Source of the DNA: QHVT01 sp036399015
Lineage (GTDB): Bacteria; Acidobacteriota; Thermoanaerobaculia; Gp7-AA8
Reading direction: 5' to 3'
DNA length: 64,000 nt
Assembly (NCBI GenBank): GCA_036399015.1
Contig: DASWNW010000045.1
Coordinates: 74,164 to 138,163, forward strand
Shown here: positions 41,323-50,554 of the stretch, one piece after another
Numbering within the stretch: the stretch's first letter is position 1
Layout of the letters: each line of letters opens with the position of its first letter
Translations under genes and position numbers: made by a program
The notes under the pieces: model-generated
Seen by the model: only the letters and a program-made list of their open reading frames with translations
Told to the model about the DNA's origin: nothing
Databases searched by the model: none

Positions 41323-43161
41323 ATGTCCACCCGCCTCGACCGCCTCAAAGCGCGCCTCCAGGAGATCCCCGACCGGCCCGGCGTCTACCTGCACAAGAAC
41401 GTCGCGGGCGAGGTGATCTACGTCGGGAAGGCGCGCAACCTCAAGAACCGGGTGACCTCGTACATCGTCGGCCGCGGCGCCCGCGACACCAAGACGATGA
41501 CGCTGATCAACGAGATCGACGCCATCGACTTCGTCACCACGAACAACGAGCTCGAGGCGATCCTCCTCGAGAACAACCTCATCAAGGCGCACCAGCCGCG
41601 CTACAACATCCTCCTTCGCGACGACAAGAGCTACCCGTATCTCAAGGTGACGATGTCGGAGGACTATCCGCGGGTCGTCTTCACCCGCCGGATGGACCGG
41701 AAGAAGGGAGACCTGTTCTTCGGGCCGTTCTTCGCCGGCACGGCGCGGCGCATCCTGAAGCTGGTGGCCGACCAGTTCAAGCTGCGGAGCTGCGACCTGG
41801 AAATCAAGGAAGGAAAGAACGCCCTCAGCCGCCCCTGCCTCTACTACGACATGCACCAGTGCCTCGGCCCGTGCGTGGTCGGCCTCACCACCGCCGAGGC
41901 GTACAGGGAGATGGTCGACGACGTGGTGCTGTTCCTCGGCGGGAAGTCGCGCGAGCTGCAGGAGCGGCTGAAGCAGCGGATGTACCGCGCGGCGGAGGAG
42001 GAGAGCTTCGAGCTCGCCACCTACTACCGCGACCTGATCCGGACGGTCGAGCGCATCCAGGCGGAGCAGCAGGTCGCCTCGGCCGAGGAAGAGGACATGG
42101 ACGTGTGGGGGCTGTACGAGGAGGGGAGCGACGTCGCCGTCCAGCTCTTCGTCATCCGCGACGGGAACGTCGTCGACCGGCGGGAGCTGTTCTGGGAGAA
42201 GGTCGCCGATTACCAGTCCGGCTATTTCCTCAGCGAGATCCTGCAGCGGTATTACCAGGACAACCTCTTCATCCCGCACGAGATCCTGATCCCGTTCGAG
42301 GTGGAGGAGAAAGAGCTGCTCGAGGAGTGGCTCTCGCAGCAGGCCAACCGGAAGACCGGCGTGCGTGTCCCGCAGAGAGGGCGGGGCGTCGACCGGATCG
42401 ACCTTGCGAACCGGAACGCGCGGCTGTCGCACGAATCGCGCTTCCGCAAGTCGACGCAGGACCGGCTTCAGATCGCCGCGCAGCGCCTCGGCATGATCCT
42501 CAGCCAGGCCACCGGCTGGCAGGAGCGGGAGATCCAGAAGATCGAGTCGTTCGACATCTCGAACATCCAGGGGACCGACTCGGTGGCCGGGATGATCGTC
42601 TTCGACCGCGGGAAGTTCGACAAGAACCAGTACCGGATCTTCAACATCAAGACGGTGGTGGGGGCGGACGACTTCCGCTCGATGGCTGAGGCGGTGGACC
42701 GGCGTTACCGGCGCGTTCTCGAGGACAAGAAGGTGCTGCCCGATCTGATTTTGATCGACGGCGGACGCGGCCAGCTCAACGCCGCACTGGCGGCGCTGAA
42801 CAAGCTGGGGGTCGAGGAGATCCCGATCGCGGGGCTGGCGAAGCGGGAGGAGGAGATCTACGTGCCCGACCGCGACGAGCCGATCCGTCTCGCGAAGCAC
42901 GACCCGGCGCTGCAGCTCCTGCAGATGGTGCGCGACGAGACGCACCGGTTCGCCGTGTCGTCCCACCGCCGGCGGCGGCGCAAGCGCACCCTCCACAGCG
43001 AGCTCGATGACCTGCCGGGCATCGGCGGCAAGCGGAAGCGCCTCCTCCTCGAGCGGTTCGGCAGCGTCAGCGCCGTGAAGCAGGCCAGCGCGCAGGACCT
43101 GATGAACGTGCTGGGGCGGAAGGTGGGGCAGACGTTGTTTGACGAATTGCACGCGGGGTAG
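41323..43161 (+). CDS. uvrC: UvrABC excinuclease subunit C
   Basis: A 612-residue nuclease that makes both incisions in nucleotide excision repair. The N-terminal GIY-YIG domain is clear (PGVYLHKNVAGEVIYVGKARNLKNRV); a UVR motif lies near residues 215-245 (ELQERLKQRMYRAAEEESFELAT), and the RNase H-like C-terminal nuclease (FDISNIQGTDSVAGMIVF, DLILIDGGRGQLNAAL) precedes helix-hairpin-helix repeats (DDLPGIGGKRKRLLLERFGSVSAV). The start is an ATG at 41323 after the hydrolase stop. Its partner uvrB is at 27 kb. A repeat element follows its stop. Confidence 0.98.
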   Translation: MSTRLDRLKARLQEIPDRPGVYLHKNVAGEVIYVGKARNLKNRVTSYIVGRGARDTKTMTLINEIDAIDFVTTNNELEAILLENNLIKAHQPRYNILLRDDKSYPYLKVTMSEDYPRVVFTRRMDRKKGDLFFGPFFAGTARRILKLVADQFKLRSCDLEIKEGKNALSRPCLYYDMHQCLGPCVVGLTTAEAYREMVDDVVLFLGGKSRELQERLKQRMYRAAEEESFELATYYRDLIRTVERIQAEQQVASAEEEDMDVWGLYEEGSDVAVQLFVIRDGNVVDRRELFWEKVADYQSGYFLSEILQRYYQDNLFIPHEILIPFEVEEKELLEEWLSQQANRKTGVRVPQRGRGVDRIDLANRNARLSHESRFRKSTQDRLQIAAQRLGMILSQATGWQEREIQKIESFDISNIQGTDSVAGMIVFDRGKFDKNQYRIFNIKTVVGADDFRSMAEAVDRRYRRVLEDKKVLPDLILIDGGRGQLNAALAALNKLGVEEIPIAGLAKREEEIYVPDRDEPIRLAKHDPALQLLQMVRDETHRFAVSSHRRRRRKRTLHSELDDLPGIGGKRKRLLLERFGSVSAVKQASAQDLMNVLGRKVGQTLFDELHAG

Positions 43162-43170
43162 GGGCCCGCG

Positions 43171-43250
43171 GTCGTACAGGCTTACAGTCGTACAGGCTTA
43201 CAGGCGCGATTCTTCTTCTGTACGACCGTAAGACTGTACGACTGTACGAC
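43171..43250. repeat. 8-nt-unit inverted repeat element, family 5 copy a
   Basis: Left units are GTCGTACA, GGCTTACA, GTCGTACA, GGCTTACA; right units are TGTACGAC, CGTAAGAC, TGTACGAC, TGTACGAC. It lies 9 nt after the uvrC stop and upstream of the GATAAT promoter of the next gene. A degenerate relative is at 32180-32241. Confidence 0.9.
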
Positions 43251-43264
43251 TTCACCCCCCGTGC

Positions 43265-43270
43265 GATAAT
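43265..43270 (+). promoter_or_regulatory. putative -10 element of the DUF4388-SPOR gene
   Basis: GATAAT about 44 nt upstream of the ATG at 43315, leaving a leader with an AGGGGCGGGGG run as ribosome binding site. It directly follows the repeat hairpin. Confidence 0.5.
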
Positions 43271-43314
43271 CCGCCCGTCCAAACGACGCAGTACGCAGCA
43301 GAAGGGGCGGGGGC

Positions 43315-45171
43315 ATGCTGGAAGGCGAAATCGGCCAGATTCAACTGATCGAGCGGCTCGTGGAGTTGTGGCGCGAGCGGTTCACCGGGGCAATCCGGTT
43401 CGAGAACGACGGGATCATCAAGATCGTTTACTTCAAGGGCGGCGACATCCTGTCGGCGAGCACGAACGACCGCTCCGACTCGATCGACGAGATCCTGATG
43501 CGCGCCGGCAAGGTCTCGCGCGAGCACGTGAAGCAGGCGCTGGCCCGCCGGAAGGAGAACGAGACTCTCGGCGACGCGCTCCTCAACCTCGGCTTCATCA
43601 CGCGCAAGGAGCTGACGTGGGCCCGCCGCGTCCAGGTCGTCGGCGTCATCCGCTCCATCGCCGCCTGGACCGCCGGCTCCTTCACCATCGTCGCCGACTA
43701 CCTCCCGAAACGGGACGAGGGAACGCTCTTCCCGCTGCCGCAGGTGCTGGTCGAGCTGATCGTCACCGAACAGGACCGGGCTCCGTTCGAGCGCTCGCTC
43801 GACGGCGGCGAGGCGGTGTTCACCAAAACGGACGACTTCGATGCCGTCTGGCGCCAGCTCGGTTTGAACGACGACGCGGAGGCGATCGTCCGCGAAATCG
43901 ACGGCAGCAAGACCGCGACCCAGGTGGCCACCGCCTCCGGACGGGACACCTTCAACGTCTACAAACTGCTGCACGCCATGGCGACGCTCGGCATCCTCAG
44001 CCGCGCAGCGAAGGCGCCGGCGGAGCCGCAGTTCGCGCTCGACGACTTTGCGTCGGCGGGTGTCGCCGATGCCGCCGACCTCTGGAACGATCCGCCGCCG
44101 CCTACCGAGCACACGCCGCAGTTCGAACTCGACGAGGCGGAGGCGTTCGCGCAGCCGACGCTGGAGATCCCGGCTGTGCTGATGCCGGATGTCGACCCGG
44201 AGCCGGTGCCGCATCAGCAGGCGGACGAGTCGCCGCTGCCGGTGACTTCCGCCTGGGACGACACCGAGGATGAGCCCGAGCCGGCGCCCGCTCCTGCGGC
44301 ACCGCAGCCGATGCCGGTATGGGACGCTCCTCCACGCAGTGCCGTGGTGGTGCCGATCCAGGCAGCCGTCGAGCCGCCGGCGGAGCCGGAGGAAGAGGAA
44401 GGACAGTGGGGGTTCGACGAGGCACAGCTCGAGACCGCTCGTCGTGCGGCGAAACCGGCGCCCGGTGCGCCACCGCCGCCGAAACCAGCCCGGCGCCGCT
44501 CGGGATTGCTCCTGGCGATCCTGGCGATCGTCCTCCTCGCCGGGGGCGGCTACTACGGCTTCCTCTGGTGGCAGGGGCAACAGGAGAGTGCGGAAGAGAA
44601 CCTCGTCGTGAAGCGTCCGGTACGCCGCCGCGACCCCGGCACCGCGCCGCTGGCCACGACGCCTCCGGCGAACACCGCCACGACCGCGACTGCCGCGCCG
44701 GGAACCCCGACGCCGGTCGTGATCGCCGCGCCGATGACCACGACGGTCGCGCCGCAGCCGGCGGTGATCACTCCGCCCACCGCCCCCGCACCCCGTCCCG
44801 CTCCGGTGCAGATCACGGCGCAGACGCCCGCCCCGGCAGCCACCTCCACCGCCCAGCCGCTGCCGCGCGTCACCGCCCGTGTCCCGGCCGGGAAAGCGGC
44901 ACTCGACGCGCGGGCGCGGGAGTTCGCCGCGAACCCTGCCGGCAACTACACGGTCCAGATCCAGATCCTCTGCGATCCGGCCAACGTCGAGAAGGCCATG
45001 CGCGCCGGAGGCGACCGCGTCTGGTTCGTCCCGCAGACTCTCGGCACCCGCTCCTGCTACCGGCTCTTCTGGGGCAACTTCAACACGCGCGAAGAGGCGC
45101 AGCGGGCGCTGGCGGAGGTGCCGGGCGCGCTGCGCGACCGGAGCGCCGCGGTGAAGGCGGTGCCGAGGTGA
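43315..45171 (+). CDS. DUF4388 and SPOR domain membrane protein
   Basis: A 618-residue protein in clear modules. The N-terminal DUF4388-type domain (LVELWRERFTGAIRFEND, then FKGGDILSAST) and a second helical module (EIDGSKTATQVATASGRDTFNVYKLLHAM) are cytoplasmic. A long acidic/proline linker follows, then one TM at about residues 400-418 (LLLAILAIVLLAGGGYYGFLWW), a Thr/Ala/Pro-rich periplasmic linker, and a C-terminal SPOR-like domain (YTVQIQILCDPANVEKAM, then RLFWGNFNTREEAQRALAEV) that binds denuded peptidoglycan at septa. It could link a cytoplasmic signal to cell-wall remodelling. The NYN nuclease gene follows by 3 bp. Confidence 0.85.
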   Translation: MLEGEIGQIQLIERLVELWRERFTGAIRFENDGIIKIVYFKGGDILSASTNDRSDSIDEILMRAGKVSREHVKQALARRKENETLGDALLNLGFITRKELTWARRVQVVGVIRSIAAWTAGSFTIVADYLPKRDEGTLFPLPQVLVELIVTEQDRAPFERSLDGGEAVFTKTDDFDAVWRQLGLNDDAEAIVREIDGSKTATQVATASGRDTFNVYKLLHAMATLGILSRAAKAPAEPQFALDDFASAGVADAADLWNDPPPPTEHTPQFELDEAEAFAQPTLEIPAVLMPDVDPEPVPHQQADESPLPVTSAWDDTEDEPEPAPAPAAPQPMPVWDAPPRSAVVVPIQAAVEPPAEPEEEEGQWGFDEAQLETARRAAKPAPGAPPPPKPARRRSGLLLAILAIVLLAGGGYYGFLWWQGQQESAEENLVVKRPVRRRDPGTAPLATTPPANTATTATAAPGTPTPVVIAAPMTTTVAPQPAVITPPTAPAPRPAPVQITAQTPAPAATSTAQPLPRVTARVPAGKAALDARAREFAANPAGNYTVQIQILCDPANVEKAMRAGGDRVWFVPQTLGTRSCYRLFWGNFNTREEAQRALAEVPGALRDRSAAVKAVPR

Positions 45172-45174
45172 GCC

Positions 45175-45606
45175 ATGCCGTACCTCATCGACGCCAGCAA
45201 CCTCCTCGGCGCGATGCGCGTCGATCGTCACGGTGACGAGTCGAAGCGGCGGCTCGTCACGCTGCTGGCGGGATTCGCGCGGGCGAAAAAGACGCGCGTG
45301 ACCTGCATCTTCGACGGGCCGGAGCCGGCCAGCTTCGCGCGGCATCTCGGCGCCGTCACCATCGCCTTCAGCGGGAGCCGCGCGGCCGACGATTTGATCG
45401 TCGAGCGGGCCGCGCAGGGCAGGGGCTGGAGCGTCGTCACCTCCGACCGTGGACTGGCGGCGCGGGTGCAGCGGCGGCAGGTCGAGATCGTCCCCTCCAC
45501 GACCTTCATCCGCGAGCTGGAACAGGCGGCGGCGAGCGGGGAGAGTGAGCCCTCCGACGACTGGACGGCCTATTTTTCCGACGACAGTAACCGGATGAAG
45601 TTTTAA
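45175..45606 (+). CDS. NYN/PIN-like ribonuclease (YacP-like)
   Basis: A 143-residue PIN-fold protein. The acidic catalytic residues are visible in IDASNLLG, ARAKKTRVTCIFDGP, and the SRAADDLIVERAAQ and VVTSDRGLAARV segments. YacP-like NYN proteins are ribosome- or tRNA-associated endoribonucleases. It lies 3 bp after the SPOR protein gene and immediately upstream of the RNase P RNA, an interesting neighbour for an RNA nuclease. A hairpin follows its stop. Confidence 0.88.
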   Translation: MPYLIDASNLLGAMRVDRHGDESKRRLVTLLAGFARAKKTRVTCIFDGPEPASFARHLGAVTIAFSGSRAADDLIVERAAQGRGWSVVTSDRGLAARVQRRQVEIVPSTTFIRELEQAAASGESEPSDDWTAYFSDDSNRMKF

Positions 45607-45630
45607 TGTCGGCACGCCGACATTGTTTGT
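45605..45630 (+). terminator. putative terminator after the NYN gene
   Basis: Stem AATGTCGGC / GCCGACATT around a very short loop, beginning at the stop codon and followed by GTTTGT. The T-tract is weak, so confidence is limited. Confidence 0.4.
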
Positions 45631-45685
45631 AAGTCACTAAAACAGCAGCAATTTAGCTCGCAGAATTTCCTCGTCGTCCCGCTGT

Positions 45686-45691
45686 TATGGT
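45686..45691 (+). promoter_or_regulatory. putative -10 element of rnpB
   Basis: TATGGT, with an extended-type TGT just before it, 5 nt upstream of the mature RNase P RNA 5' end at 45697. No convincing -35. Confidence 0.4.
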
Positions 45692-45696
45692 CGGAT

Positions 45697-46067
<371 letters not shown>

Positions 46068-46096
46068 TTTTCGATGCTCGCTGGCAGGCTACCAGC

Positions 46097-46102
46097 TACG
46101 AT
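46097..46102 (+). promoter_or_regulatory. putative -10 element of the LD-carboxypeptidase gene (leaderless)
   Basis: TACGAT followed by 8 nt and the ATG at 46111, with no ribosome binding site between. Same arrangement as upstream of 34275. Confidence 0.45.
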
Positions 46103-46110
46103 GCGCCCGC

Positions 46111-47022
46111 ATGCTCACCGCACCCCGCGCGCTTCCTGAGAACGCCCACATCGCCATCCTGGCCGCCTCCGGCCCCTCCGACCGCGCCCGCATCGAACAG
46201 GGGGCGCGCGCCATCGAGGCGCGCGGCCATCGCGTCACCATTGCCGGGAACATCGACGCCCGGCACCGCGGCTATCTCGCCGGCAACGACGACGAGCGGG
46301 CCGAAGAGCTGAACCGCGCCTTCCGCGATCCCGGCTACGACGCCTTCTTCTTCGCCCGCGGCGGCTACGGCGCCATGCGCATCCTCGAGCGAATCGACTA
46401 CGCCGCCTTCTCCGCCAATCCCCGCCCGCTGGTCGGCTTCAGCGACATCACCGCTATCCACCAGGCGCTCGCCACGACCATCGGCGTGGCCAGCTTTCAT
46501 GGCCCGATGATCAACCTCGACTTCCATGCCGGCCTCTCGCATGACATCGAGGAGTGGTTCTGGTCGATGCTCACCGGGAAGGCGCCCCTGACGCGCGCCT
46601 TCGACGCCGATGACGTCGTCTGCGAAGGCGAGGCGGAAGGCGAGCTGTTCGGCGGGTGCCTCGCGCTGACGCAGGCGCTGATCGGCACGCCGTACGACTA
46701 CTGGGTGGAGGGCGGAATCTGGTTCTGGGAAGACGTCGACGAGCCGGTTTATCGCATCGACCGTATGTTGACCCACTTACGGCTGTCTGGCAGAATGCCC
46801 GCGGTCCGGGGTGTTCTCATCGGTACGTTGAAAGACTGCGGAAACGAGGCAGAAATGCTCGAGTTCCTGCGCGAATTTTTCGAGCCGCTGCAGATCCCAG
46901 TCGTCCGCAATCTCCCCATCGGGCATCATGGAAACAACCTCCTGATGCCGGTCGGCAGAACGGTGCGCCTCAGCACCCGGGATCGTGCCTTTTCCGTAAT
47001 CGAGCCGGCGGTCGTCTTATGA
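46111..47022 (+). CDS. LD-carboxypeptidase (S66 family, LdcA-like)
   Basis: A 303-residue serine peptidase that trims D-Ala from tetrapeptides during peptidoglycan recycling. Visible: HIAILAASGPSDRARIEQGARA at the N-terminus, FFFARGGYGAMRILERIDY, the nucleophile serine in LVGFSDITAIH, the catalytic Glu in WFWEDVDEPVYRIDRML, and the His in PIGHHGNN. No signal peptide, so cytoplasmic as for LdcA. Its stop overlaps the next ATG (ATGA). Confidence 0.93.
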   Translation: MLTAPRALPENAHIAILAASGPSDRARIEQGARAIEARGHRVTIAGNIDARHRGYLAGNDDERAEELNRAFRDPGYDAFFFARGGYGAMRILERIDYAAFSANPRPLVGFSDITAIHQALATTIGVASFHGPMINLDFHAGLSHDIEEWFWSMLTGKAPLTRAFDADDVVCEGEAEGELFGGCLALTQALIGTPYDYWVEGGIWFWEDVDEPVYRIDRMLTHLRLSGRMPAVRGVLIGTLKDCGNEAEMLEFLREFFEPLQIPVVRNLPIGHHGNNLLMPVGRTVRLSTRDRAFSVIEPAVVL

Positions 47023-47831
47023 GCGATGAGAGTGGACGTGGGTTGAAGGCGGTCTTCAAGACGACGGGCGGATCGACGCGCGATCCCGTCAAGGACTCCC
47101 TGCTCACGTTCAACGCCGGGGAGAAGATCTTCTCCCAGGGCGACCTCGGCACGGAGATGTTCATCGTCCAGGACGGCACGGTCGAGATCATCAAGCACAT
47201 CGCCGGCGAGTCGCACACCCTCTCCCGCCTGGAGAAGGGGGACTTCTTCGGGGAGATGGCGCTGCTCGAGGCGCTGCCCCGCACCGCCGACGCGGTCGCC
47301 ACGACCGAGGTGAAGGTCGTCGCGATCAACGGCTCGCGGTTCGACGAGATGCTGCGCAAGAACCCGGAAGTCGCGGTGCGCATCATCCGCAAGTACTCGA
47401 AGCGTCTGCGCGAGGCGAACACGCTACTGGAGAAACTGGTCGGCCGCGAAGTCGACGCCGATCACGTAGCCATGGATGCGACCGTGATCGCCCCCGTCGA
47501 GAAGGCCACCCGCCACCGCCTCGTCGACGTGGCCACCGGCACCGCCTTCTTCTTCAGCAACGGCGACGAGACCACCATCGGCCGCGCCGACCCCGTCACC
47601 GGCATCCTGCCGGACGTCGACCTGACGCCGGTCGACAACAACCGCTCCGTCTCCCGCCGCCACGCCAAGATCATCAAGACCGGCACCGACTACCACATCC
47701 TCGAGGAAGTCGGCACCGTCAACGGCACCTACGTCAACGACCAGCGCATCCCCACCGGCGTCCCCGTGACCATCCACGACGGCGACCTGCTGAAGATCGG
47801 GCTGATCTCGATGAAGGCGGTGTTTGACTAA
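47019..47831 (+). CDS. cyclic-nucleotide-binding and FHA domain protein
   Basis: A 270-residue protein with two modules and no DNA-binding domain: a cNMP-binding domain at ~28-140 (FNAGEKIFSQGDLGTEMFIVQDGTVEII, then GDFFGEMALLEALPRTADAVA, the phosphate-binding cassette with the Arg), and a C-terminal FHA phosphopeptide-binding domain (TTIGRADPV, SVSRRHAKI, GTVNGTYVN). It can therefore combine second-messenger binding with phosphothreonine recognition, and probably acts as an adaptor. Translationally coupled to the LD-carboxypeptidase gene; a repeat element follows its stop. Confidence 0.92.
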   Translation: MSDESGRGLKAVFKTTGGSTRDPVKDSLLTFNAGEKIFSQGDLGTEMFIVQDGTVEIIKHIAGESHTLSRLEKGDFFGEMALLEALPRTADAVATTEVKVVAINGSRFDEMLRKNPEVAVRIIRKYSKRLREANTLLEKLVGREVDADHVAMDATVIAPVEKATRHRLVDVATGTAFFFSNGDETTIGRADPVTGILPDVDLTPVDNNRSVSRRHAKIIKTGTDYHILEEVGTVNGTYVNDQRIPTGVPVTIHDGDLLKIGLISMKAVFD

Positions 47832-47915
47832 GTTGCGGGTTGCGAGTGGCGTGTTGCCCGGGCCTTGTGGTCCAGGCGAAACAGCCCGGTCAACTCGCAA
47901 CGCGCAACACGCTAC
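47831..47915. repeat. 7-nt-unit inverted repeat element, family 6
   Basis: Left units are GTTGCGG, GTTGCGA, GTGGCGT, GTTGCCC; right arm CAACTCGCAACGCGCAACAC is complementary. It starts at the stop of the cNMP/FHA gene and lies upstream of recG. Confidence 0.85.
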
Positions 47916-47965
47916 AGCTCGTAGCGAAGTGCGCATCTCCCGCACACCTCCCGCACAATAATCAC

Positions 47966-50032
47966 GTGCTCACCCCCGACACCGAGATCCAGTTCGTCAA
48001 AGGCGTCGGGACGGGGCGCGCGGAGTTGCTGCGGGCCGCGGGGATCGCCACTGTCCGCGATCTCCTCTACTTCTTCCCGTATCGGTACGAAGACCGGCGG
48101 CATCCCGCCCGCATCGCCGATCTCGGGCGCTCGCTCGACGTGCCGGTCCTCGTGCGCGGCCGCATCGTATCCGCACGCGCTCACATCTCGCCGCGTAAGC
48201 GCATGCGCCTCTTCGAGGCGGTGCTCGACGACGGCACCGGCTCGGTGAAGCTGATCTGGTTCAACCAGGCGTTCCTCGCCGACCAGATCAAGCAGGGAGA
48301 CCGGCTGGCGGTTTTCGGCGCGCCCCGCTCCAGTGGCTACCGGTCGCTCTCCATTGAAAGCCCCGACTGGGAGAAATTCGAGGGGGACGAGGAGGAGGAG
48401 GGGGCGATCGTCCCGATCTACTCCAAAGTCGGCAACATCCCGGTCAAGGCGCTGCGGAAGATCGTCGGCACCGCCCTGGAGACGCTCCCGCAGCTCGACG
48501 ATCCGCTCCCGCCGCACCTCCGCGAGGCCCTCGGCGTCATCGACCTGCCCGCCGCCCTCGAGGAGCTCCACCAGCCGGAGGAGTTGAACGAACAATTCCT
48601 CCGCCAGCGCTCGCCCGCGCACCTGCGTGTGATCCTCCAGGAGTTCTTCACCTTCCAGCTCGCGCTGCGCGTCCGCCGCGCCACCGAGGAGACGCGGAAG
48701 AAGGCGAGGAGCATCGTGGTGACCGACGAGCTGCGCGAGGAGGTGAAGCGCATCCTCCCGTTCAAGCTCACGGGTGCCCAGAAACGTGTGCTGCGGGAGA
48801 TCGCGGACGACCTCCGCTCCGAGCAGCCGATGTACCGCCTGCTGCAGGGCGACGTCGGCAGCGGCAAGACCATCGTGGCTCTGATCGCGGCGATCATCAT
48901 GATCCGGAACGGCCACCAGGTGGCGCTGCTCGCGCCGACCGAGATCCTGGTCGAACAGCACTTCCAGCGTATCCGTCAACTAGTTGACCAGTCGATCGTG
49001 ATGGCCCGGGCCACCGGCTCGATGGCGGCGGGGGAGCGGCGGACTCTCATCTCCGGTCTTCGCGACGGCTACATCCAGCTCGTGGTCGGCACGCACGCCA
49101 TCCTCGAGGAGGCGGTCCAGTTCAAGTCCCTCGGACTGGCCATCGTCGACGAGCAGCACCGGTTCGGCGTCGAGCAGCGGCAGAAGCTTTTCTCGAAGGG
49201 TCAGTTGCCTGACATCCTGGTCATGACCGCCACCCCGATCCCGCGGTCGCTCGCGTTGGCCATCTACGGCGACCTGGAGCTCTCCGTGATCGACGAGCTT
49301 CCGCCCGGCCGGCAGCGCATCAAGACGGTGGTGCGCGCCGCACCAGAGGCGGACCGCGTCTACGACTTCATCGACGGGCAGATCGACGAGGGGGCGCAGG
49401 CGTACATCGTCTATCCGATCATCGAGGAGTCGGAGAAGTCGAACCTCAAGCCGCTGTCGGCCGGATACGAGGCGATGCAGCGCCGCTTCCCGAACCGCCG
49501 CCTGGCCATGCTGCACGGCCGCATGAAGGCGGCCGAGAAGGACGAGGTGATGGGGCGCTTCAAGCGTGGCGAGATCGACATCCTCGTCGCCACCACCGTC
49601 ATCGAGGTCGGGATCGACGTCGCCAACGCCTCCATGATGCTCATCGTCGACGCCGACCGCTTCGGCCTGTCGCAGCTCCACCAGCTCCGCGGTCGCGTGG
49701 GACGAGGGGAGCGCAAGTCGTACTGCGTGCTGCTGCACGAGGAGAAGGTGGCGCCCGATACGCGCGACCGGCTGCGCCTCTTCGAACAATCGCGCGACGG
49801 GTTCGAGGTCGCCGAGCACGACCTGCAGATTCGCGGCCCCGGCGAGTTCCTCGGCACGCGGCAATCGGGTGCGATGAAGTTCCGCATGGGGCACATCCTC
49901 CGCGACTACGACCTGATGGAGAGGGCGAGGGACCTCGCCATCGCCACCGTGGCCGAAGACGTGGGACGTGCCGAGGAGATCGCCCGTGCGCTCCTCGGAA
50001 TCTCGATTCCCGAGGCCGCGGCGCGCGACTGA
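47966..50032 (+). CDS. recG: ATP-dependent DNA helicase RecG
   Basis: A 688-residue branch-migration helicase that remodels stalled forks and Holliday junctions. The N-terminal wedge/OB region is present (IQFVKGVGTGRAELLRAAGI, LFYFFPYRYEDR-type segment, then DDGTGSVKLIWFNQAFL). The helicase domains show Walker A GDVGSGKTIVALIAA, DEQH (AIVDEQHRFGV), TATPIPRSLA, GRMKAAEKDEVM, VIEVGIDVANASMM and QLRGRVGRG. The GTG at 47966 is preferred because the upstream frame crosses the repeat element; AATAAT lies only 3 nt before it. A short DUF1203 gene follows. Confidence 0.97.
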   Translation: MLTPDTEIQFVKGVGTGRAELLRAAGIATVRDLLYFFPYRYEDRRHPARIADLGRSLDVPVLVRGRIVSARAHISPRKRMRLFEAVLDDGTGSVKLIWFNQAFLADQIKQGDRLAVFGAPRSSGYRSLSIESPDWEKFEGDEEEEGAIVPIYSKVGNIPVKALRKIVGTALETLPQLDDPLPPHLREALGVIDLPAALEELHQPEELNEQFLRQRSPAHLRVILQEFFTFQLALRVRRATEETRKKARSIVVTDELREEVKRILPFKLTGAQKRVLREIADDLRSEQPMYRLLQGDVGSGKTIVALIAAIIMIRNGHQVALLAPTEILVEQHFQRIRQLVDQSIVMARATGSMAAGERRTLISGLRDGYIQLVVGTHAILEEAVQFKSLGLAIVDEQHRFGVEQRQKLFSKGQLPDILVMTATPIPRSLALAIYGDLELSVIDELPPGRQRIKTVVRAAPEADRVYDFIDGQIDEGAQAYIVYPIIEESEKSNLKPLSAGYEAMQRRFPNRRLAMLHGRMKAAEKDEVMGRFKRGEIDILVATTVIEVGIDVANASMMLIVDADRFGLSQLHQLRGRVGRGERKSYCVLLHEEKVAPDTRDRLRLFEQSRDGFEVAEHDLQIRGPGEFLGTRQSGAMKFRMGHILRDYDLMERARDLAIATVAEDVGRAEEIARALLGISIPEAAARD

Positions 50033-50069
50033 CGCCGAACGCGACGCGTCCCGCCGGTGTTTCAGCGGC

Positions 50070-50549
50070 ATGAGCATTCACATCGCCGCGATCCCGGAGA
50101 GTTTCCTCACCCGTGTCCGTACCGAAGGCCTCGACGACCTCGGCCAGCCGGTGAAGCGCGTCATCGCCGAGGGGGGCGAGCCTTGCCGCGACGTGCTTCG
50201 CCGCGCCCGTCCCGGCGAGGAGTTGATCCTGGCGAGCTTTTCGCCGTTCACGCGGCCCGGCCCCTACCGCGAGTACGGCCCGGTATTCGTCCTGGCGCAC
50301 GGCAGCGACGAGCCGGTGCGGCGCGACACGCTCGAACAACTCTCCGGCACGAGCGCCGACTATCTGAAAGCGCAGTTCGCCGTCCGCGCCTATTCGGCCG
50401 CCGAGGAGATCAGCGACGCCGCGCTCATCCCGGCGTCGGCGCTCGAGGAGACGGTGGAGCGCCTCCTCGGTGCCCCCGGCACCGCGTTCCTGCACGTGCG
50501 CTTCCCGGCGTACGGCTGCTTCGCCTGCCGGATCGACCGGACGGCGTGA
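50070..50549 (+). CDS. DUF1203 family protein
   Basis: A 159-residue protein. EPCRDVLRRARPGEELILASFSPF, YREYGPVFVLAHG and the terminal AYGCFACRIDR match the DUF1203 pattern, with its conserved Cys and the C-F-A-C-R ending. Function unknown. The ATG at 50070 lies 37 bp after recG. It converges on the Calx-beta protein gene with 5 bp between the stops. Confidence 0.85.
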   Translation: MSIHIAAIPESFLTRVRTEGLDDLGQPVKRVIAEGGEPCRDVLRRARPGEELILASFSPFTRPGPYREYGPVFVLAHGSDEPVRRDTLEQLSGTSADYLKAQFAVRAYSAAEEISDAALIPASALEETVERLLGAPGTAFLHVRFPAYGCFACRIDRTA

Positions 50550-50554
50550 CGCTC

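Noticed and set aside
43252..45615. Long antisense frame opposite the DUF4388-SPOR and NYN genes
   Set aside because: It crosses three gene boundaries and a repeat and shows no domain; composition is a GC-rich shadow.
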